DNA of 5,662 bases from JAFGRR01 sp964499235 (lineage in GTDB: Bacteria; Planctomycetota; Phycisphaerae; UBA1845; Fen-1342). Position 1 is the first letter of the stretch, and each line of letters starts with the position of its first letter. Both the position numbers and the translations under genes were made by a program. Below the pieces are notes generated by a model. The model did not search any database. It saw only the letters and a program-made list of their open reading frames with translations, and had not been told where the DNA came from. This document shows, one piece after another, positions 5,152 through 5,662 of this stretch. The DNA lies in contig CAZCKC010000189.1 in the NCBI GenBank assembly GCA_964499235.1, positions 1 through 5,662 of the forward strand, in the 5' to 3' direction.

Positions 5152-5662
5152 AGCGATTCTCCCAGGCGAATGCGCGGGTCGAGCGCTCGGTAGACCAGGT
5201 CGGCCAGGGTGTTGCCGGTGAACACAAAGACCGCGCTAAAGAGCACGATCCCCAGCAGCAGCGGCACGTCGCCGCGCAGCCCGGCCTGGGTGGTGGCCTG
5301 CCCCAGCCCGGGGTAGGCGAACACCTGCTCGGCCAGCACCGAGCCGCCGAACAGCTCGCTCAACGAGGCGAATTGGAGCGTGATGGCCGGCAGGGCAATG
5401 TTGCGCAGGCCGTGCAGCCAGACCACGCCGCGCGGCGTCTCCCCCTGGGCGCGGGCAAAGAGCACGTAATCGCTGTTCAACACGCCGATCAGCTTCTGGC
5501 GGGTGTGCAAGGCTACGTTAGCGGTACCCAGGATGCTGAGGGTGGCCGCCGGCAAGAGCAGGTGGTGCAGGCGTTGGAGCCACGTCACCTCTTGCGCCGG
5601 AACGCCCGGCGGGGCCGCGCAGCAGACCGGCGTCCACTTGAGCGCCACCGAAAAGACGATCA
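5148..5662 (-). CDS. ABC importer permease, NikB/DppB type (5' end missing)
   Basis: This is the C-terminal half of an inner-membrane permease subunit of a nickel/dipeptide-type ABC importer. The frame stays open to the window edge, giving 170 visible residues, whereas the family usually has about 310 to 330. A GTG at 5648 could be mistaken for a start. It is the Val in the stretch FSVALKWTPV, which matches an internal conserved segment of the family (FSV-L-WLPVSG), so the gene is truncated by the window and not short. The cytoplasmic EAA loop that contacts the ATPase is clear (ARAQGETPRG followed by RNIALP). So are the family's YPGLGQ segment and the C-terminal DPRIRLGES. Hydrophobic stretches consistent with membrane helices flank the EAA loop. 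Its stop overlaps the start of the next permease by 4 bases (ATGA), which indicates translational coupling. The substrate cannot be read from the permease. Nickel, peptides or a metal chelate are all possible. Confidence 0.93.
   Translation of the reverse strand, partial: IVFSVALKWTPVCCAAPPGVPAQEVTWLQRLHHLLLPAATLSILGTANVALHTRQKLIGVLNSDYVLFARAQGETPRGVVWLHGLRNIALPAITLQFASLSELFGGSVLAEQVFAYPGLGQATTQAGLRGDVPLLLGIVLFSAVFVFTGNTLADLVYRALDPRIRLGESL

Noticed and set aside
5646..5648. GTG as the start of a 166-residue permease
   Set aside because: It encodes the Val of a conserved internal segment and the frame continues upstream to the window edge, so the gene is cut by the window.

Overview
The window is a GC-rich stretch that is almost entirely coding. 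All nine genes I can support lie on the minus strand, so transcription runs from base 5662 towards base 1. No tRNA, rRNA, CRISPR array, insertion sequence, origin, promoter or terminator is visible. There is no gap longer than 27 bases between genes. The gene content (Nik/Dpp-type ABC transporter, FmdE-family proteins, extended short-chain dehydrogenase) and the high-GC codon use suggest an environmental bacterium, perhaps a member of the Chloroflexota. That assignment is an impression from protein style and is weak.

In transcriptional order the right half (5662 to 2790) encodes the inner parts of a nickel/dipeptide-class ABC importer. These are a first permease cut by the window edge, a second permease, a full-length ATPase with an Oligo_HPY-type tail, and a short second ATPase without that tail. 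Neighbouring genes overlap by 4 or 8 bases or sit 3 bases apart. The substrate-binding protein is not in the window and may lie upstream of base 5662.

The left half (2763 to 1) holds five less usual genes. Two are tandem paralogous small proteins of 92 and 91 residues, the second with a histidine-rich N-terminus. Next comes a 350-residue NAD-dependent epimerase/dehydratase-type protein. It is followed by a 313-residue FmdE-family protein with an extra N-terminal domain and a C-terminal four-cysteine zinc ribbon. Last is a second, shorter FmdE-family gene, cut by the left edge, which has no canonical start codon and appears to begin at ATT or ATA.

The spacing indicates one operon with translational coupling. 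The importer class, the FmdE domains and the His-rich small protein all point to uptake and handling of a transition metal, nickel being the first guess, or of a metal complex. That joint function is inference. The most interesting parts are the two FmdE paralogues with different candidate ligand residues, the paired small proteins, and the epimerase, which has no obvious place in metal uptake.
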